A stretch of 64,000 bases of DNA from Catonia carolina (lineage: Eukaryota > Arthropoda > Insecta > Hemiptera > Achilidae), in the NCBI GenBank assembly GCA_035578175.1, contig JAQMRL010000012.1, positions 20,952,671-21,016,670 of the forward strand, read 5' to 3'. Below are positions 59,413 through 64,000 of this stretch, piece after piece (positions within the stretch are counted from its first letter, which is position 1; each line of letters starts with the position of its first letter). The notes beneath the pieces were generated by a model, which saw only the letters and a program-made list of their open reading frames with translations, was not told where the DNA came from and did not search any database. Both the position numbers and the translations under genes were made by a program.

Positions 59413-61988
59413 CTATTTTTGACGATGTCGCAAATGAATGGTGTTTTTTAAATCGTTGTGAAGTGTGTAATTTGAGACATAGTATGGTGAACCGGTAATT
59501 ACACGAAGAAAATTAGACTGGAATGCTTGAATAGTTTTTAAATTACTCAGCTTTGCGCAACCAAAAATTTGAATACCGTACATCCAGATAGGTTTTAAGA
59601 GAGAATTGTAGAGTAATAATTTCTGTTTGAGACGTATGGGTGATTTAGTGTGAACAAACCTGTACAGTTGTTTCAAACGTAAGTTTAGTTGAAGTCGTTT
59701 TGTCTTAATGTGGTGTTTCCAGGTCATGCGTTGATCGAAATGAAGTCCAAGATAGCGAACAGTAGAATTTTTTGGGATAGGTGCATTATTTAAGAACAGC
59801 GACGGCACCGGTTGTTTATTTAGAGTGAATGTAATGTGAACAGACTTCGCCGGATTCACCTTCATTTTCCAGTCCTTCAGCCAGTTGTCTACTAAATTTA
59901 GGTGATGTTGTAAATTTTGAGTGGCCGTTTGTATGGAAAGATCTTGTGATAAAATGGCTGTATCATCCGCAAACGTCGCTACAGAGGTGTTTTGTGTACA
60001 AGGAAAGTCAGAAGTGTAGATCGAATATAGAGTAGGTGACAAGATAGAACCTTGTGGTACTCCGGCTTTTATGCTTTTCATGTCTGAATACGTACCCCCT
60101 TGTCGGACTAAGAAGTACCTATCTTCAAGAAACGATTTAAATATATAAAAAGTACGAATACGGTAAAATTTTCTTAAGTTTAAAAAGTAATCCGTCATGC
60201 CAGACTTTATCAAAGGCAGCTGTCACATCAAGAAATACAGCTGAGGTGAACTTTTTTTCTTCTAATCCTGCTGATATTTTATCCACGACTCTTTGCAGTT
60301 GTTGCACTGTTGAGTGCTCCCTCCTAAAACCGAACTGATGGAGTGGGATAACTTTCTTCCTCTCAAGGATTACTGTCAATCGATTTAAAAGCAGCCGCTC
60401 AAAAACTTTAGAAATAACCGGAAGGAGACTTATTGGCCGGTACGATGAAGGTAAATGAGACGGTTTCCCTGGTTTTGCAAATAGAACCACTTCAGATAGT
60501 TTCCATAGAATTGGATAATGACATGTTCGTAAGATTCCATTGAACACTTGTGTGATGTATATTAAGGTTTTCTTTGGTAATTCTTTTAAAATTTCAGATG
60601 TGATCAAGTCATGACCAGGTGACTTTTTTGGCGGAAGAATACCTATTACTTTTTCCACTTCAATTAATTTGATTCTCTTGGGTGGAATAGACAAGGGCAC
60701 TGGACTGGCAAGATAATCCTCTACTTCTGCCTCTTTTTCAGCATGGATATCTTCAACAAAGGGTTTAAAAACGTTGTAAAGATGTTCAGAAAATAATTCC
60801 GCTTTTTCTTCCTCCTTGTTTGCCCAAGAATTGTCCGCCTTGCGTAGTGGTGAGTTAAAAGAAATATGTCCAGTAACGCGTTTAGTGGCTCTCCAAAGCG
60901 TTCCGTCGATGGTTGATAGATTCCTAAGTTTATTTTCAGTAACTTCACAATTTATTTTTATTATTTCCTTTTTTAATCTGTTGGCTAATCTATTAAAAAT
61001 AATTTTGTCTTCAGGAAGACGAGACCTTTGCCAAATTCTTCTTAACCTTCTTTTTTCCCGTATCATTTGTCTGATGTACAATGGATACATTGGTCCAAGC
61101 TTCGATGACGTCTTTGGTGGAGTACAAGACAACGTAGCTGCAGATTGAATTAAGGCTTGAAGATTTTCCGCTGCCTCATCAATATCAGATGGCGACTTCA
61201 GTGGAAGACGTAGATTCGTATGATTTTCTAAATATGACCGAAAATATGACCAGTTCATAAGTCCACTCGCTAATGACGGTCGTTTTTGGACAGGGATTGG
61301 TTCAGAGCTCAAAGAGAAAAGTACAGCTGAATGATCAGACGACAAATCACTGCAGTCCGCTACCGTATATTTGATTGAAGTTAGCCCATTTAGAAGAAAA
61401 ATGTCTAATAAGTCCGGGAGTTTAGTTACGGAAGTCGGCCAATAAGTTGGTTTTCTGGATGTTGCAATTTTATATTTTTTATCATCGATGCATTTCAGTA
61501 ACGTTCTACCACGTGGATTTGTAATTCTCGAGCCCCAGATTGTATTTTTGCGTTGAAATCTCCTCCGGCTATGAAGTGTGGTCCTAGGGTTGAGAAGAAG
61601 TTTTCAAAAGTTTCTTTCGATATGGAAAATCTTGGGGGGACGTAGACCGCCGCTACATTAATTTCTAGCGATTTTAAGAAAATTGTGGCTGCAGTCGCCT
61701 GAAGGTAAATTGTAGGTTCTTGTAGCGGATAAAAATTTTGACGAATAGACGATCTGATAAGTATAGCAGTACCGCCCTGATTTCGGTTGGCAGGATGATC
61801 AGTCCGGTAGACTGTAAACCCTTTGATAAAAAAACGTGAGCCAAAGGTTAGGTGAGTTTCGGAGAGAAGGCAAATGTCTATTCTTTTTCATGTAATACGT
61901 ATTCTAATTCTGCCAAATGTCGATGGACCCCATTTGCATTCCATAGTAATATGGTCAAGGAATTACATGTCACATTATTGTCTGGCAT
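59413..61988 (-). pseudogene. Jockey ORF2: endonuclease and reverse transcriptase, three frameshifts
   Basis: The ATG at 61988-61986 overlaps the end of ORF1 by 14 nt. An apurinic-type endonuclease domain follows with LLWNANG at its start, then SETH, GGDFNAK and SSDHSAV. Reverse transcriptase has SSYRPISLLPVISKVFE, then motif A (FLDVTAAFDKVWH), GVPQGSILSP and FADDTAIL (catalytic Asp pair). The frame is broken near 61880 (premature TAG), near 61548 just after GGDFNAK, and near 60185 just after motif A. The remaining open pieces are 61345-60137 and 60213-59413. The protein would nick the target and copy element RNA at the nick; this copy cannot make it. Confidence 0.88.
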
Positions 61989-63593
61989 TTTGTGAAATTA
62001 AAACCTGAAGTAGCTGCGTCATTAAAGTAAACAAAGGAGTAAACATGGATTTTATATCTGTAATAAATGTGGTTAATTGTGTAACAATGTCTGAAGGTGG
62101 ATTAATGGTGTTTTCTATGTGGCTTGATGAATTATCTAGATATGAAGTTTGAAACGTGGCTGGTGAGTTTGATTTGGCTACCTGAGAGTAAGAGATTTGA
62201 TGTTGATTGTCCGATTGAACTTGTAGTGGCGCGTCGCGATTCGATGGTTGAGCCGTAGATGACGTGATGTGATCAGATGTGTGATTCATCCTGATTGGAA
62301 GTGGAGGGAATGAGCGAACGTCAGTTGTAGGCACTCGTACAGTTACATTATCTTGTTTGGCGGGACGAGTAACGTTAGGCGATCTTCGTTTTTGTAACTC
62401 TTTGTAGAACAGACATCCCTTATAATTGGCGGGATGAGATCCACCACAAAGAGCACAAGTTGCTGGTAAGTCTCGTGGTTTAGTGCAATTTGCAGACAAG
62501 TGATCACCTGCACACCGAATACATTTTGGCTGATGATTACAGTAGGCCTGCGTGTGTTGATATTGCTGGCACCGAGAACACTGTGCCATGTTTCTTTTTG
62601 GTCGTGGTAATTCTACCTTAATTTTTGAAAAAAGTAATGAGTCCAACTTAAAAACCTCTTGATTATTCGATTTAACCTCTAATTCAACAAAAAAAAGAGG
62701 CAGGGGAACTTTATTTCTTGACTTGGCGTTTGCTATGGAACGTACCACGTGCCCTTTTGCGCCCAGTTCAAGCGCTAGTTCAGTAACGTCAATCGTTGCA
62801 TGAAGCCCACGAATAACAAAGCGGAAGGGTTTATCATCACGTAGTTGAAAAGTGTGGAAGTCAGCATTATTATTCTTAAAATATTTAACTAAAATCCGGT
62901 AGGTTTCCGCATTCTTAGGGTAAATCGTGATTCCGGCGGTTGTAGAAGTACACTTAAAATTCTCACCGACTAAACTTTTTAGTAAATTACAGAACGGTAA
63001 GAATTGTACATCCGATTTAAAATAAATTGGTGGAGGAATTTTCGATTTATCAGGAATATTTTGTGAACTATTCTTATCATTTAAAGTTGAATCCGGTAAG
63101 TTTGAAAGAGGTTCGAAACGATTTTCTTTATTTATAATATTGCCGGCCGCGTTGGCGATGTTGGTAACGTGCTCGCCTCTCATCACGCGGTCTTGGGTTC
63201 GAATCCCACTCGGGCATGGCATTTTTTCATACGTAACAAAAAATTCATTTCATCCTTCACCGTCTGCATTAGCAGTAATTTGCAAAACAGCCGGACGTTA
63301 AACAAAAAAAAAAAAAAAATATTTATAATATTTGTGTTTGTTGCAATATCAAAATTGTGACGGCGCGGATCGTTCGAATGCATACGTTTTGTTATGGAGC
63401 TGTCATCTGTGTGGTTGTCAGATGACTTACGTTTGCACAATACCTTTTGCCAATCGGTATTAGAACATATGTTAATTGGCGATTTGGCCGGATCAGCTGT
63501 TTCTGTAAGAACATCTGTATGACAACTTAATACAGAAGGCCGGTGCATGCGCATTGTTGTTTCTTCTTCTGCTTCTTCTTCTAACCTATCCAT
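61975..63593 (-). pseudogene. Jockey ORF1: nucleic-acid-binding protein, interrupted by a SINE
   Basis: The start MDRLEEEAEEETTM is at 63593. The frame is native to about 63333, crosses a SINE (63319-63142), and resumes at IINKENRFEPL. The body has the PRE_C2HC-type region of Jockey ORF1 proteins (FLPFCNLLKSLVGENFKC, then FRFVIRGLHATIDV), followed by three zinc knuckles: CSRC..H....C, CIRC...H....C and CALC...H......C, at about residues 215-270 of the frame ending at 61975. A Ser/Thr/Gln-rich tail follows. ORF1 proteins coat element RNA. The SINE breaks the frame: the N-terminal part stops inside the SINE, and the C-terminal part picks up an unrelated start from it. Confidence 0.9.
63142..63319 (+). 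mobile_element. tRNA-derived SINE
   Basis: 178 bp, flanked by the 13-bp duplication TATTTATAATATT (63129-63141 and 63320-63332). The tRNA-like head has a perfect B box GGTTCGAATCC at 63196-63206 and an A-box-like TGGCGATGTTGG upstream at about 63152. An unrelated body and a 16-base A tail follow. Such elements are transcribed by RNA polymerase III and mobilised by a partner LINE; the partner is not evident here. It is not called as a tRNA gene, because the acceptor ends do not pair well and the sequence continues as a SINE body. Confidence 0.86.
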
Positions 63594-63803
63594 ATTAATA
63601 ACTACACTAAACTAAAATTTAAAAAAACCTATTTGTAATTGCTTACCATCCAGGTAAACATCTCAAAATATAGTTCACTTACATTTTAAGAGTCACTTTA
63701 CACAAACAATGAACAACAAAGATCAAAATTAAATTATAATCAAACAATATTAGTAACACAAAAAATACACGTGTTGCATGTGCTGATACTAAACCGGAAC
63801 CAC

Positions 63804-64000
63804 CAAAACAAATGTTAAAATCATAAACGCGCTTCTTTACCCCCACCACTACAAAGTTTTTTTCGATTTTCTCGGCTATTTGAGCGGAACAAACGAAAAT
63901 TTTTGCGAAACAATCCGGAACAAACGAAGATCTATCGATCCATGTAAAAAAAGTTCAAAAAGTTGAGTGGGTGGAGCTAACTTCACGCTATCCCCCAGCA
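63804..64000 (-). repeat. Monomer cluster M, third cluster (right of Jockey element)
   Basis: Continues the monomer begun at 58905: aacgcgcttctttacccccacc, cgattttctcggctatttgagc and a second atcgatc landmark at 63933, giving a period of about 148 bp when the LINE is removed. It runs off the window. Confidence 0.75.

Larger units (their letters stand above)
58949..63803 (-). mobile_element. Jockey-clade non-LTR retrotransposon
   Basis: About 4.86 kb (4.67 kb without the SINE inside it), minus strand. The 8-bp target duplication CAAAACAA is at 58941-58948 and 63804-63811. The A-tail appears as a T run at 58949-58960. It has the two ORFs of Jockey elements and a 5' UTR of ~200 bp, so it is near full length. 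Joining the flanks across the element restores a continuous M monomer, which confirms the boundaries. Confidence 0.93.

Noticed and set aside
61000..61148. Plus-strand ORFs within the Jockey region (60816-61148)
   Set aside because: Antisense shadows of ORF2 with no independent evidence.
63147..63220. Functional tRNA gene
   Set aside because: It has a good B box, but the stems do not form a clean cloverleaf. The sequence continues into a SINE body with an A tail and target duplications.

Overview
The window looks like AT-rich, gene-poor nuclear DNA from an arthropod, most likely an insect. It carries Ty3/Gypsy, Jockey, RTE, Penelope-like and PIF/Harbinger elements, a tRNA-derived SINE, spliceosomal introns and TA microsatellites. 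No ordinary host gene could be supported, so the species cannot be named from the sequence.

Positions 1-47408 form one head-to-tail higher-order repeat array. The basic unit is about 8.35 kb and reads A (1.87 kb) - C (1.03 kb) - (TA)n - D (685 bp Penelope-like fragment) - (TA)n - B1 (1.57 kb) - B2 - 5'-truncated RTE retrotransposon - B3. Unit 1 is 1518-14824, unit 2 is 14825-27700, unit 3 is 27701-35529, unit 4 is 35530-41005 (truncated) and unit 5 is 41006-47300. Older insertions (Penelope fragment, RTE, an 816-bp solo LTR) are shared between units and were copied with them. A Gypsy element at 4453-9410 is private to unit 1 and has two identical LTRs, so it came later. Deletions with templated filler and hybrid junctions distinguish individual units.

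The most unusual content of the array is regulatory-looking. Every complete A and B unit has a ~280-bp block packed with CCAAT boxes and CRE/ATF-like sites. The A and B blocks differ over most of their length but share a 24-bp dyad of two opposed CCAAT boxes around AATATT. Each C unit carries, on the minus strand, a short ATG-led exon ending in a perfect splice donor, with initiator-like motifs upstream. The array may therefore be an amplified set of promoters or first exons rather than inert satellite.

Positions 47409-64000 are non-array DNA made mostly of other elements: a pair of unrecognised small ORFs (49371-49801), two copies of a ~500-bp dispersed repeat, and three clusters of a ~145-bp monomer. 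A complete but decayed PIF/Harbinger transposon (54053-56880) has two genes on opposite strands that interlock through their introns. A long foldback repeat (57.8-58.9 kb) follows. Last is a minus-strand Jockey LINE (58949-63803) inserted in a monomer and itself interrupted by a SINE (63142-63319). All recognised coding regions belong to mobile elements and all show lesions or truncation.
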